Notes: generated by a model not told the origin, from the sequence alone. A stretch of 37,206 nucleotides of DNA from Frankia sp. AgB1.9 (GCF_016786355.1 NZ_JADWYX010000092.1:1-37206), one strand, 5' to 3'; positions 23,120 through 31,927 are shown, numbered from the stretch's first letter. A program made the numbers and translations.

Positions 23120-23343
23120 TTTGAAAGGCACCGCGCTTGGCGGCGCCGACAGGCCAGTGCGAGGGCTCGGAGGTTCGTTCGCCGTCCCCCGGTGACGCGC
23201 GGTCGCCCGCCCACCGGTCCCCGGAGTGCCGTCGCCATGCCCTGCGTCAGCTCTGTCCCGGGTGCGGCACGATCCCAGGTCGATGGATCGCCGTGCGCTC
23301 GCGTGGGCGGCCCGCCTCGACGAGCGTGAAGAAGGGAGGAGCC

Positions 23344-23868
23344 GTGCGATGTCCGTTCTGCCGGCATCCCGACAGCCGAGTGGTCGACAGCCGGGAGGCC
23401 GAGGAAGGCGCGGCCATCCGGCGGCGACGGGCATGCCCGTCCTGCGGCCGGCGTTTCACGACGATGGAGGAGGCGTCGCTGCGGGTGCGCAAGCGCAGTG
23501 GGGCCGCGGAGCCGTTCAGCCGGGCCAAGGTGGTCGCCGGGGCTCGTAAGGCGTGCCAGGGCAGGCCGGTGAGCGCCGAGGACCTCGCGATCCTGGCTCA
23601 GCGGGTCGAGGACACGGTTCGCTCCTCGGGTGCGGCCGAGGTCGCCGCCGAGGACGTGGGCCGGGCGATCCTGGGTCCGCTGCGCGAGCTCGACGAGGTC
23701 GCCTACCTGCGGTTCGCGTCCGTCTACCTGGCGTTCGAGTCGCTCGCCGACTTCGAGCGGGCGATCTCCGAGCTGCGGGCCGACCCGGCCGCGCCGGCGA
23801 GCCCGGCCGCGCTGACCGACGAACTGGACGTGGCCCTGTCGCCGGCGGCGGGCCCGGTCCGGCCGTAA
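23344..23868 (+). CDS. nrdR: Transcriptional repressor NrdR
   Basis: A 174-residue repressor of ribonucleotide reductase genes that senses ATP and dATP. The N-terminal zinc ribbon has C3-P-F-C6 and C31-P-S-C34. An ATP-cone follows (about 46-136), from VRKRSGAAEPFSRAKVV to LRELDEVAYLRFASVYLAFES. GTG start at 23344, with GGGAGGAG immediately upstream, gives the family's usual MRCPFC beginning. The C-terminal 35 residues are low-complexity Ala/Pro. It lies 262 bp before nrdJ, with which it is probably cotranscribed. Confidence 0.95.
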   Translation: MRCPFCRHPDSRVVDSREAEEGAAIRRRRACPSCGRRFTTMEEASLRVRKRSGAAEPFSRAKVVAGARKACQGRPVSAEDLAILAQRVEDTVRSSGAAEVAAEDVGRAILGPLRELDEVAYLRFASVYLAFESLADFERAISELRADPAAPASPAALTDELDVALSPAAGPVRP

Positions 23869-24130
23869 CGCCCGCGGCGAGCCTGGCCCGCCGCGGTTAC
23901 ACCGACGCGACGCCGTCGGTCACACCCGTCACGACGCGCCTCCGCCAGCGGTGGCGCGCGGAGTTCTGACGCGCAGAAACGCGAGCGCGTAGCAGGTCCA
24001 CAACATCATCAGGGCCTTCGGGGGACGAAGAGACTCGCCTCCCGGAAGGCCAGCAAGCGGGTCGCGAGGCCGTCGGTCTATTCGGCGCGCCCGCGTTCGG
24101 CGCAGCGCACGAGACGAGCTGAGGAGTGTC

Positions 24131-27100
24131 ATGACGGAGACCCGCGGCGCGAAGCAGAAGGCCGGCTCCAACGGGAAGGCCGCCTCGACCGCCGGGAAGC
24201 CCGCCGCCGCGGCGGAAGCCGCCGCGGGCGAGGCCGGCACCGCCGGTGCCACGTCCGCCGGGGGTGGCGCGGGCGGGGGCAAGCCAGCCGCGGAGGCCGG
24301 CAAGGCAGCCGGGTCCGGCAAGGCTGCCACCCCCAAGGCCGCCGCCCGCAAGCCAGGCCTGCGGATCGAACGACGTAACACCACTGCCGGCGTGCACCCG
24401 TACGACCAGGTCACCTGGGAGTCGCGGGACGTCGTCATGACGAACTGGCGGGACGGCTCGATCAACTTCGAGCAGCGCGGCGTCGAGTTCCCGGCCAACT
24501 GGTCGATCAACGCGTCGAACATCGTCACGAGCAAGTACTTCCGGGGCGCGGTCGGCAGCCCGCAGCGTGAGTCGTCGCTCCGTCAGCTGATCGACCGGGT
24601 CGTGCACGCCTACGGTCGGAGCGGCCGAGCGAACGGCTACTTCGCCTCCGACGACGACGCGGAGATCTTCGAGCACGAGCTGACCTACATGCTGTTGCAC
24701 CAGATGTTCAGCTTCAACAGCCCGGTCTGGTTCAACGTCGGCACTCCGGCCCCGCAGCAGGTGAGCGCCTGCTTCATCCTCGCGGTCGACGACACGATGG
24801 AGTCGATCCTCAACTGGTACCGCGAGGAAGGCCTGATCTTCAAGGGCGGCTCGGGCTCGGGCCTGAACCTCTCCCGCATTCGTTCGTCCAAGGAGCTGTT
24901 GTCCTCGGGCGGAACGGCCTCGGGGCCGGTCAGCTTCATGCGCGGCGCCGACGCGTCGGCGGGGACCATCAAGTCCGGCGGGGCCACCCGGCGCGCCGCG
25001 AAGATGGTCGTCCTCGACGTCGACCACCCCGACGTCGTCGAGTTCGTCGAGACCAAGGCGCGCGAGGAGGACAAGATCCGCGCGCTGCGGGACGCCGGCT
25101 TCGACATGGACCTTGGCGGCAAGGACATCACGTCGGTCCAGTACCAGAACGCCAACAACTCCGTCCGCGTCACAGACGACTTCATGCGCGCGGTCCAGGA
25201 CGGCACCTCGTTCGACCTGCGGGCCCGGATGGACCACCGGGTGATCGAGTCGGTCGACGCGCGCGAACTCATGCGCAAGATCTCCACGGCGGCCTGGGAA
25301 TGCGCCGACCCGGGAATCCAGTACGACGGCGTCATCAACGACTGGCACACCACCCCGGAGGCCGGTCGGATCTCGGCCAGCAACCCGTGCTCCGAGTACA
25401 TGCACCTGGACAACTCCAGCTGCAACCTGGCCTCGCTGAACCTGATGCGGTTCCTGCGCAGTGACCTCACCTTCGACGTCGAGGGCTTCGTCCACGCCGT
25501 CGAGCTGATCATCACCGCGATGGACATCTCGATCTGCTTCGCCGACTTCCCGACGCCCCAGATCACCGAGGTCACCCGCGCCTACCGCCAGCTCGGCATC
25601 GGCTACGCCAACCTCGGCGCGCTGCTGATGGCCTCGGCCCGCGCGTACGACTCGGAGGGGGGCCGGACGCTCGCCGCCGCGATCACCTCGTTGATGACCG
25701 GCACGGCGTACCGCCGCTCGGCCGAGCTCGCCGGCGTCGTCGGCCCGTACGACGGCTACGCCCGGGACGCCGACGGCCACCGCCGCGTCATCCGCAAGCA
25801 CGCCGCCGCCAACGACGACGTCCGCAGCGCGCACAGCGAGGACGCGCGCATCCTGGCCGCGGCCTCCAAGGAGTGGGCGAAGTGCCTGGCGGTCGGCGAG
25901 CGCGACGGCTGGCGCAACGCCCAGGCCAGCCTGCTCGCGCCGACCGGCACCATTGGCCTGGCGATGGACTGTGACACGACCGGCATCGAGCCGGACCTGG
26001 CGCTGGTCAAGATGAAGAAGCTCGTCGGCGGCGCCAGCATGAAGATCGTCAACCAGACCGTGCCGGCCGCGCTACGGGCCCTGGGGTACACGGAGGAGAC
26101 GCTCGAGGCGATCGTCGAGTACATCGCCGAGCACGGCCACGTCATCGACGCCCCTGGGCTGCGCCCCGAGCACTACGAGGTGTTCGACTGCGCGATCGGT
26201 GAGCGAGCCATCGCCCCGATCGGCCACGTCCGGATGATGGCCGCGGTGCAGCCGTTCCTGTCCGGCGCGATCTCCAAGACGGTCAACATGCCGGAGACGG
26301 CGACCGTCGAGGAGGTCGAGGAGATCTACGTCGAGGGCTGGAAGCTCGGCCTGAAGGCGCTGGCGATCTACCGGGACAACTGCAAGGTCGGTCAGCCGCT
26401 CACCGACGTCCGGGGCGCGAAGCGCTCGGTGGACGAGGCGAAGGCGATCGCCGACGCGGTCGCCGGCACCAGTGCGGCGCCGGCCCCGGTCGTACACCGA
26501 CCGGTCCGCAAGCGGCTGCCCAAGACCCGCCCGTCGCAGACCGTCTCGTTCTCGGTCGGCGGCGCCGAGGGCTACATGACCGCGGGCTCCTACCCGGACA
26601 ACGGCCTCGGCGAGATCTTCGTCAAGATGTCCAAGCAGGGCTCGACCCTGGCCGGCGTCATGGACGCGTTCTCGATCGCGATCTCGATCGCGCTGCAGTA
26701 CGGCGTGCCGCTGGAGACCTACGTCTCCAAGTTCATCAACATGCGGTTCGAGCCGGCGGGGATGACCGACGACCCGGACATCCGGATCGCCCAGTCGCTG
26801 ATGGACTACCTGTTCCGCCGCCTCGCGCTGGACTACCTGTCCGAGGAGCAGCGCGCGGAGCTCGGCATCCTGACCGCCGCCGAGCGGGCCCGCCAGATCT
26901 CGGGCCAGTACGGCGGCCCGGCCGACGCGGACCTGGCAGACCCGGCCCAGACCGAGATCGCCCCGACCGCCCCCCCGGCCGCCACCAGGTCCGGCGAGCA
27001 CACCGGCCACGGGCCGGCGTTCGTCGAGCTAGAACTGCGCGGTGCCGCCCCCGGCCAGTCGCTGTTCGCCCAGACCGCCGTCGACGCCCCGCTCTGCTTC

Positions 27101-27178
27101 ACCTGCGGCGTGACCATGCGCCCCGCCGGCAGCTGCTACGTCTGCGAACAGTGCGGCTCGACCAGCGGCTGCAGCTGA
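24131..27178 (+). CDS. nrdJ: Adenosylcobalamin-dependent (class II) ribonucleotide reductase
   Basis: Reduces ribonucleotides to deoxyribonucleotides using adenosylcobalamin, independent of oxygen. At 1015 residues it is the large class II type. Residues 1-75 are an Ala/Gly/Lys-rich extension, and the enzyme proper starts near GLRIERRN. C214 (QQVSACFI) and C420 (NPCSEY) are likely active-site cysteines. Other family segments are FKGGSGSGLNLSRIRSS, LAPTGTIGLAMDCDTTGIEPD and the late PDNGLGEIFVKMSKQGS domain. The C-terminus has C989-F-T-C992, C1002, C1005, C1008 and C1014, combining a zinc-ribbon-like pattern with the redox tail. ATG with GAGGAG upstream. Confidence 0.96.
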   Translation: MTETRGAKQKAGSNGKAASTAGKPAAAAEAAAGEAGTAGATSAGGGAGGGKPAAEAGKAAGSGKAATPKAAARKPGLRIERRNTTAGVHPYDQVTWESRDVVMTNWRDGSINFEQRGVEFPANWSINASNIVTSKYFRGAVGSPQRESSLRQLIDRVVHAYGRSGRANGYFASDDDAEIFEHELTYMLLHQMFSFNSPVWFNVGTPAPQQVSACFILAVDDTMESILNWYREEGLIFKGGSGSGLNLSRIRSSKELLSSGGTASGPVSFMRGADASAGTIKSGGATRRAAKMVVLDVDHPDVVEFVETKAREEDKIRALRDAGFDMDLGGKDITSVQYQNANNSVRVTDDFMRAVQDGTSFDLRARMDHRVIESVDARELMRKISTAAWECADPGIQYDGVINDWHTTPEAGRISASNPCSEYMHLDNSSCNLASLNLMRFLRSDLTFDVEGFVHAVELIITAMDISICFADFPTPQITEVTRAYRQLGIGYANLGALLMASARAYDSEGGRTLAAAITSLMTGTAYRRSAELAGVVGPYDGYARDADGHRRVIRKHAAANDDVRSAHSEDARILAAASKEWAKCLAVGERDGWRNAQASLLAPTGTIGLAMDCDTTGIEPDLALVKMKKLVGGASMKIVNQTVPAALRALGYTEETLEAIVEYIAEHGHVIDAPGLRPEHYEVFDCAIGERAIAPIGHVRMMAAVQPFLSGAISKTVNMPETATVEEVEEIYVEGWKLGLKALAIYRDNCKVGQPLTDVRGAKRSVDEAKAIADAVAGTSAAPAPVVHRPVRKRLPKTRPSQTVSFSVGGAEGYMTAGSYPDNGLGEIFVKMSKQGSTLAGVMDAFSIAISIALQYGVPLETYVSKFINMRFEPAGMTDDPDIRIAQSLMDYLFRRLALDYLSEEQRAELGILTAAERARQISGQYGGPADADLADPAQTEIAPTAPPAATRSGEHTGHGPAFVELELRGAAPGQSLFAQTAVDAPLCFTCGVTMRPAGSCYVCEQCGSTSGCS

Positions 27179-27209
27179 TTCCGGGCACCTCCTGGAGTGA
27201 GTTCCCAGG

Positions 27210-27247
27210 TCAGGTGGGGTGCGGTCAGATGGCCGCACCCCACCTGA
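27210..27247 (+). terminator. nrdJ terminator
   Basis: TCAGGTGGGGTGCGG (27210-27224) and CCGCACCCCACCTGA (27233-27247) are perfect 15-bp arms with an 8-nt loop, starting 31 nt after the nrdJ stop. No U tract. Confidence 0.85.
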
Positions 27248-27383
27248 GGAGCGCCTCAAGATTGTCTGTTGCATCTGCTGCAACCGGTCGTCAGCGGAAA
27301 GCCCCACGTCGGCACCGCCCCCGCCCGCTCGGGGACGCCAGCCCGCCGCGCATGCCGAAGCGGCCAAGTCTCAGTATGAGCGC

Positions 27384-27794
27384 ATGTCAGAGCGCGTCTA
27401 CGTGCCCAACGAGTTGCTGAGCCGCCTCGTCGGGTTCCGGCTCATCTCCGTGAGTTTCGTTCACGACTATCTGCAACTCGGCTTCGAGGGTGAGACGGAA
27501 AGCCCGGTCCTCACCTGCGACGTCACGCCGGTCGTCGTGACAGCGGCCGGCGGTTTCTCGGACGGCCAGCCGGGCTACTCCGACGCGCTGCGCTCCTTGG
27601 TCTCCGACTACGTCGTGCGCACCGAGGAAGCAGTGGGAGTCGGCCTTCGGATCGAGCTTGGCCGTGGCTCGATCGTCCTGCATCCAGCTGAGGAGGAGCT
27701 GGTAGGCCCTGAGATCGCGCTCTTGAAAGGGTTCGATGACGGGCGATGGATGTGCTGGCGTCCGGGCGAGGACTCCTTCGAGGACCTCGGCTAA
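27384..27794 (+). CDS. Hypothetical protein, 136 residues
   Basis: Begins MSERVYVPNELLSRLVGFRLISVSFVHDYLQLGFEG. The protein has alternating beta-like strands and an acidic end (WRPGEDSFEDLG). The pattern of a conserved Gly-Phe followed by a short D-Y-x-x-x-L strand, and later IVLHP, FDDGRW and an aromatic acidic tail, reminds me of small actinobacterial proteins such as DUF6188, but I cannot confirm this. No signal peptide or membrane helix. ATG at 27384; the frame stays open upstream to 27219. It ends 24 bp from the convergent hipA. A dyad GTTGCA-TCTGC-TGCAAC lies at 27268-27284 upstream. Confidence 0.55.
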   Translation: MSERVYVPNELLSRLVGFRLISVSFVHDYLQLGFEGETESPVLTCDVTPVVVTAAGGFSDGQPGYSDALRSLVSDYVVRTEEAVGVGLRIELGRGSIVLHPAEEELVGPEIALLKGFDDGRWMCWRPGEDSFEDLG

Positions 27795-27818
27795 GCCTGT
27801 GGCCCGCGCTTCGGTGGG

Positions 27819-29051
27819 TCAGTTGCCGCCGATCGTGCGTCCCGAGAGCAGGTTGGACGCGAACCGGGTGATGTCCTTGTCGAGGCTGGGTTGCGCCTCC
27901 GGATAGGGGCTCTGCGTCCTCGCCAGGTCGAGCACCGTCGTCAGCGTTTCCTCGGCGAGTTCTCCAGCGCTGGCCAGCCCCCATGCGTGGCCTTCCCCGG
28001 TGAGGTGTTCGAGGGTGAGGGCCGCGTGGCGATACTCCCCGGCGACGGCCAGGGCGACCTCGCCGTCGTTGGGCAGGTGCGCTTGGGGGACGAGGTCGTA
28101 TGCGGGACTGAGAGTCATCGATCCGTCGGGACGGTGCACAAGCGAAATGTTTTTCGCGTGAAGGTCAAGGTTGCCGATGGCGACGGAGACGACGACGAGG
28201 GTGAACAGCCGTCGGAGCGAGTCGTCGTCCCCGACGCTCGAGAAGATACGGGCGATGCGTTCGAGGCTGACCCGGCCGCCGTATTTCTGATACTTCTCGT
28301 TGCCGGTGGTGCCGAGGACCTGGTTGAAGTCCTCCTGGTGGATGCGTCCCTGCGGGGCGTCTGGGGAGCGGTCATAGCGCTCGATGACCAGGGCGGGCGT
28401 GCCCTCGAACTCCTCGATCCACGTCGAGTACGCGGTCAGCTCAAGGGCCCGGGCGATGCGGGCGCCGAACTCTTCGTCGTAGATCGTGGTTGGGTAGTCG
28501 TGCGATCGTGGCTTGAGGATGTGGGTCGACGGCCAGCCGTCGATCACCCGGTTCCAACCATTGTCGGTCAGGGCGAGCACGATCTTGTCCTGGACGCCGG
28601 CGAGCGAGGTCTTGCCGGTGGCCGGCCTGTTCCCAAGCGGATCGCGCTGAACGTGGTTGAGCATGTCGGCGACGCCTGCGGAGGACAGCGGTTCGAGCGC
28701 GGGTTGTCTGGGTTCCCCGGGCACGTCGGGGTCCCAGATCTGGAGCGCGCCGGCGACGTCGCGGCCGTACCAGCGGAGCAGGCCGATGACGTCGAGTTCG
28801 GAGACGCCGGCCTGCTGCGCCAGGCGGGAGAGCATCCTGGCCTCGGGGAGCAACTCGCGGAAGAAGTTCTGCCTGCGGTCCTTGCGCGCCCGGATTCGCA
28901 CCACGGTGAGCGGGATCGCAGCTGACAAGATGGTGCTGTCGAGGCCGAAGGAGTTAACCGCCGCGGGATCGGTGACAAAGTCGAAGGTGCGCCACGGGCC
29001 GGTGAGCACGCCCACCTGGGTTCCGTAAAGTTCGACGACCAGGTCAGCCAT
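27819..29051 (-). CDS. hipA: HipA-like serine/threonine kinase toxin
   Basis: A 410-residue protein of the HipA kinase family; the E. coli member phosphorylates glutamyl-tRNA synthetase and causes persistence. Features, by rough count: SLAGVQDK (Ser149 aligns with the autophosphorylated Ser150 of E. coli HipA), HILKP with Lys180, IERYDR, the QEDFNQVLG segment, catalytic Asp297 in GNLDLHAKN, and metal-binding Asp319 in SPAYDLV. All kinase residues are intact. The ATG overlaps the end of the upstream antitoxin gene by 8 nt, implying coupled translation. The target in this organism is unknown. Confidence 0.9.
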   Translation of the reverse strand: MADLVVELYGTQVGVLTGPWRTFDFVTDPAAVNSFGLDSTILSAAIPLTVVRIRARKDRRQNFFRELLPEARMLSRLAQQAGVSELDVIGLLRWYGRDVAGALQIWDPDVPGEPRQPALEPLSSAGVADMLNHVQRDPLGNRPATGKTSLAGVQDKIVLALTDNGWNRVIDGWPSTHILKPRSHDYPTTIYDEEFGARIARALELTAYSTWIEEFEGTPALVIERYDRSPDAPQGRIHQEDFNQVLGTTGNEKYQKYGGRVSLERIARIFSSVGDDDSLRRLFTLVVVSVAIGNLDLHAKNISLVHRPDGSMTLSPAYDLVPQAHLPNDGEVALAVAGEYRHAALTLEHLTGEGHAWGLASAGELAEETLTTVLDLARTQSPYPEAQPSLDKDITRFASNLLSGRTIGGN

Positions 29052-29286
29052 GGTCCTCGCCCGACGGCGTGATCGTCGCGGTCAGTTCCATGCCGGTGGC
29101 CCGCATCGCCGCGAAAAGGCGATCCATCAGGAGAGAGGGCTTGCCCGCCTCCAACTCCCAGATGTACCTCTGCGTCGTCCCAAGTCGGCGGGCGAGTTCA
29201 CGCTGGCTGAGCCCAGAGAGCAGACGGGCCTGCTGCAGGATGCGCCCCAACGACTCGGCGCTTGTGACCTTCCCTGTGTACGCCAT
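29044..29286 (-). CDS. hipB: HipB-like XRE-family antitoxin
   Basis: A small helix-turn-helix protein, 80 residues from ATG 29286. The HTH is SLGRILQQARLLSGLSQRELARRLGTTQRYIWELEAGKPS, followed by LLMDRLFAAMRATGMELTAT, the usual HipB continuation. It would bind HipA and repress the operon. ATG 29286 has GAGGG 5 nt upstream. A GTG at 29319 would add 11 residues but has no good ribosome site and lies within the promoter palindrome. The short hydrophilic tail (PSGEDHG) overlaps the hipA start. Confidence 0.88.
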   Translation of the reverse strand: MAYTGKVTSAESLGRILQQARLLSGLSQRELARRLGTTQRYIWELEAGKPSLLMDRLFAAMRATGMELTATITPSGEDHG

Positions 29287-29305
29287 GTCGGCCCTCGCTG
29301 ACTCC

Positions 29306-29365
29306 GATATCGTCGTCACGTCCCACGACTACTATAGTGTAGTCAAGCCCCGTGACGTCGATATC
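29306..29365. promoter_or_regulatory. hipBA operator: 60-bp near-palindrome
   Basis: Outer arms GATATCGTCGTCACG (29306-29320) and CGTGACGTCGATATC (29351-29365) pair at 14 of 15. An inner dyad GACTAC-TATAGT-GTAGTC (29327-29344) has exactly the same centre. On the minus strand the centre provides a TATAGT -10. A direct copy GATATCGTAGTC follows at 29360-29371. Confidence 0.78.
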
Positions 29366-29516
29366 GTAGTCGGGCCGGGCTATCTTCGAGGGTCGGCACC
29401 ATGTGTGGCGGCGCCCGCCGCGCGGCGCTGCCACCGCACCGAGGCCATCCGTCATTGGAGGCGCCGCAACTGGTCGCGAGCTGCTCCCAGAGGCGGGCTG
29501 GAGTTGTCCAGCTGGA

Positions 29517-29549
29517 CCCGTCCTGGGACTCCGGTGGTCCCAGGACGGG
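29517..29549 (-). terminator. Terminator of the RDD gene
   Basis: CCCGTCCTGGGAC (29517-29529) and GTCCCAGGACGGG (29537-29549) are perfect 13-bp arms with a 7-nt loop, just beyond the RDD-protein stop. It insulates hipBA from upstream transcription. Confidence 0.85.
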
Positions 29550-29571
29550 GCGGTCGTGCTTCCCGCGATGA

Positions 29572-30189
29572 TCAGGCAGGGACGACGACCGTCTTCACGA
29601 TCTTGTCGGCGAGGGTCTGCCGCTTGGGGTCCCACAGCGGGAACAGGTAGCCGATGTAGCAGATGACGCTGTCGACGAAGTGGCAGAGATCGCGGGCGAA
29701 CGCCATCGTCGGTCCGATCGGCTGGCCGGTGACCTCGCTGACGAGTCGGATGTTCAGCGTCTTCCTGCCCAGCGACTGACCGGTCCTGCCGGCCTGGATC
29801 CATCGGTTGTAGACGATCCAGCCGAGCGAGGCCAGCCAGAGGATCACCAGGAGGACCACGGCAGGCCCGCGGAGGATCGATCCGAACAGCCCCAACACGA
29901 CGATCTGTGGCAACACGTCGATGAGGTATGCGCCGACTCGCTGGGCCCAGCTGGCGTAGGCGCCCGGCCCCGCCGGCTGGCCGGGCCCATACCCCGGCGT
30001 GGGCTGCGGGTACGGGTTGGGCTGGTAGTAGCCACCCTGGCCGGGCTGCTGGTACTGGCCGGGCTGCTGGTACTGATCGGCCGGCGGGTACTGGCCAGGC
30101 TGCGGGTACTGCGGGTACTGGCCGGGCGGGGGCTGCTGGCCCCACTGCGGGGGAGTCGGCTCGGACGGGGGTGGGTTGTAGCCGGTCAC
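29572..30189 (-). CDS. RDD family membrane protein
   Basis: A 205-residue protein. The first about 75 residues are a Pro/Gln/Gly/Tyr-rich low-complexity tail built on repeats of the QPGQYQQPGQ kind. The RDD domain follows, with RVGAYLIDVLPQIV (first helix), GQSLGRKTLNIRLVS, and a last segment ending TLADKIVKTVVVP; three or four helices in total. RDD proteins are poorly understood inner-membrane proteins, some linked to ion exchange. GTG start at 30189 with GAAAGG 6 nt upstream. It is 46 bp downstream of the DUF2752 gene and probably cotranscribed. Confidence 0.85.
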   Translation of the reverse strand: MTGYNPPPSEPTPPQWGQQPPPGQYPQYPQPGQYPPADQYQQPGQYQQPGQGGYYQPNPYPQPTPGYGPGQPAGPGAYASWAQRVGAYLIDVLPQIVVLGLFGSILRGPAVVLLVILWLASLGWIVYNRWIQAGRTGQSLGRKTLNIRLVSEVTGQPIGPTMAFARDLCHFVDSVICYIGYLFPLWDPKRQTLADKIVKTVVVPA

Positions 30190-30235
30190 GGTCGGCCTTT
30201 CTGAGAAGAGCGGTCCTGCATGGATTGGTGACCGC

Positions 30236-30643
30236 CTAGCTGAAGTGGTACCGATGCAGCTGGAAGAGCCAGCTGAGAGCCACGACGACGTAGGCCGAGT
30301 ACCGGGTCCGCGCACGCGCGGTGGCGGACCAGGGGCGGGGCTGTGGCGCCAGACCGAAGAGCCGGGCGGCCAGGATCGGCGTCGTCGCGGTAACCAGTGC
30401 CGCCGCGAGATAGACAAGAGGGTTGGTGCTCGCGGCAGTCGCCCATTCGCCGTGGGTCAGCGCGACCGTCGCGGTCGTCAGCCCGCAGAACGGACACGGC
30501 AGGCCGGTCAGCGCGCGCAGTGGACAGGAAAGGCCCTGCCCGCCTGTGTGCGCCGTGATCGTCGGATAGATCGCCCCGATCAGGCCCGCACCCAGCCCGG
30601 CCATCGTGATGTGCTCGGGAACCGAGTACATCCTCCGCAGCAT
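30236..30643 (-). CDS. DUF2752 family membrane protein
   Basis: A small integral membrane protein, 135 residues from ATG 30643, with about three hydrophobic helices. The signature is CPFCGLTTATVALTHGEW, typical of DUF2752, preceded by a Cys-containing SCPLRALTGLP loop. The function of the family is unknown; the CPxCGLT motif lies at a membrane edge. The frame extends upstream to TTG 30712. ATG 30643 is preferred because GGGGG lies about 9 nt before it. It is encoded directly before the RDD protein, a common pairing in actinobacteria. Confidence 0.78.
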   Translation of the reverse strand: MLRRMYSVPEHITMAGLGAGLIGAIYPTITAHTGGQGLSCPLRALTGLPCPFCGLTTATVALTHGEWATAASTNPLVYLAAALVTATTPILAARLFGLAPQPRPWSATARARTRYSAYVVVALSWLFQLHRYHFS

Positions 30644-31381
30644 CGCCGGCATCCCCCATGTACCCGCAGACGGCATTCGCCGCATGCTAGGTGAAGTCAT
30701 GCCCATCCGCAATGTCGGAAATTTTGCTTGTTACATGATTTGCGGCGCGCTCGGTGACCGCGATGAGACCCGCGTCGACAACCAGCCGATGATCGGCGTG
30801 TGTGGATGACGCAGGCGCGGCTAATGGTCGCGATGCGTGACGCTGGGCTGCGTGCTGTCGGTGGCTGGCCCCTGGTGACGCTTCGTGCGGGCATTGTCAG
30901 CCCTCGACCATTCGGGCCGGCACGACCCTGTCCTTGACTCTGGCGAGGGAGTTTGTTGCCTGCGTTGGGTTTGTTGTCGAGGAGGCGCGTTGGAGGTGAG
31001 TCGGAACGTGGCTACCCCGGCAGTTCAGGGGGGTCGACCGCCCGGTTGCTCGAGTTCACCGGGAGGGCCGCAGGCCACGAATATGTACCCTCCGCCAGCT
31101 TGACCGGCCGGCCGGTGGTGGCCAATCCTTCGTCACTGGCTGGGCTACCGAAAACCAATGCGAATGCGGTGCAATGAATGAGTCACCGCGCCCTGCTGTC
31201 GCTGCCGACGTCATGGGCGTCCAGGGCCGCCTCCGGCAAAGTTCACCCGTTTCGGCGTCCCCATGATCGCTGTTTCGGCCCTCCGGTGGTCGCTACCGGG
31301 GCTGTTTCATAGCCACCGGTGGGCGAAAACAGCGATCGAGGCGACGGGCGGACCTTGGCGGTCACGGCACTGGCTCGCGCG
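30644..31381. other. Gene-free region between DUF2752 and gtrA-like genes
   Basis: About 740 bp with no convincing gene on either strand. Base composition is less GC-rich than the genes around it, with T-rich stretches near 30720 and 30955. The only structure I recognise is copy 3 of the 75-bp palindrome at 31264-31338. Confidence 0.6.
31264..31338. repeat. 75-bp palindromic dispersed repeat, copy 3
   Basis: Left arm TGATCGCTGTTTCGGCCCTC (31264-31283) and right arm GTGGGCGAAAACAGCGATCG (31319-31338) match at 16 of 20, again around exactly 35 nt. The stem extends inward by CGGTGG/CCACCG. It lies 43 bp beyond the stop of the GtrA gene, where it could act as a terminator. Confidence 0.85.
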
Positions 31382-31927
31382 TCAGGCTTCCTGCGGGCTG
31401 TTACCCCTGGGGCTCGGGCTTCCCCGGTCCGGGAAGACGACCCAGCGCATGACGCAGTACATGTAGATCGCCTCGCACGAACCCCCGACGAGCCGGGCGA
31501 TGTGGTATTCGACGCCGAGGTGGGCGAGGCCGTCGGTGACGCCCAGGATGAACGCCGCGTAGTTGATGCCGATGGCGACGAGGTAGAGCGTGACCTGCCC
31601 GCCGACCGGACCGTGGGAGCGGAAGTTGAAGCGGCGGTTCAGCAGGAAGCTCAGCCCGAAGGCCGCCAGGTAGGAGAGCGTGATCACGGCAGGAAGCGGC
31701 CAGTGCAGGCCAGAGCGAAAGACCGTCAGCAGGCTGAGGTCGACGGTGAACGTGAACCCGTTGATCACGGCGAAGCCGAGAACGCTGGGAGTGACGATCC
31801 GCGACAACCCGAACGGAAGACGCCGGGAGACGCTCTCCGTCGCGGCGTGAAACCGCCCGGTGCGCGCGGCGGGAACGGCCGCGACGTCCGGCCGTTCGAC
31901 GACCGTCTGACCGGCTGGCTCCACCAC
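31382..31927 (-). CDS. GtrA family membrane protein
   Basis: A 181-residue protein with four predicted membrane helices and the GtrA pattern: a first helix FAVINGFTFTVDLSLLTVF, then ITLSYLAAFGLSFLLNRRFNFRS (the conserved NxxFxF-type basic end of helix 2), then two more helices ending RWVVFPD. GtrA proteins are proposed to flip polyprenyl-linked sugars for cell-surface glycans. The N-terminal 45 residues are soluble and basic. GTG start at 31927. No glycosyltransferase is adjacent, so the substrate is open. Divergent from the SRPBCC-ArsR operon. Confidence 0.85.
   Translation of the reverse strand: MVEPAGQTVVERPDVAAVPAARTGRFHAATESVSRRLPFGLSRIVTPSVLGFAVINGFTFTVDLSLLTVFRSGLHWPLPAVITLSYLAAFGLSFLLNRRFNFRSHGPVGGQVTLYLVAIGINYAAFILGVTDGLAHLGVEYHIARLVGGSCEAIYMYCVMRWVVFPDRGSPSPRGNSPQEA

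Larger units (their letters stand above)
22223..23343. other. Gene-free, repeat-bearing region between the ChiZ-like gene and nrdR
   Basis: No frame here has recognisable protein character. From left to right it holds a diverged direct repeat (22307-22334, 22412-22439), copy 2 of the 75-bp palindrome (22623-22697), a 9-bp inverted repeat (22781-22806), a partial repeat arm (22840-22859) and the nrdR control region (23074-23119). Confidence 0.6.

Noticed and set aside
23869..24130. A cobalamin riboswitch ahead of nrdJ
   Set aside because: I looked for the B12-box and GGGAAGG core. Only scattered partial matches (GGAAGGCCAGCAAG) occur and no convincing fold.
29287..29319. GTG 29319 as the hipB start
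   Set aside because: It lies in the promoter palindrome with no good ribosome site; ATG 29286 has GAGGG at correct spacing. It cannot be fully excluded if the message is leaderless.
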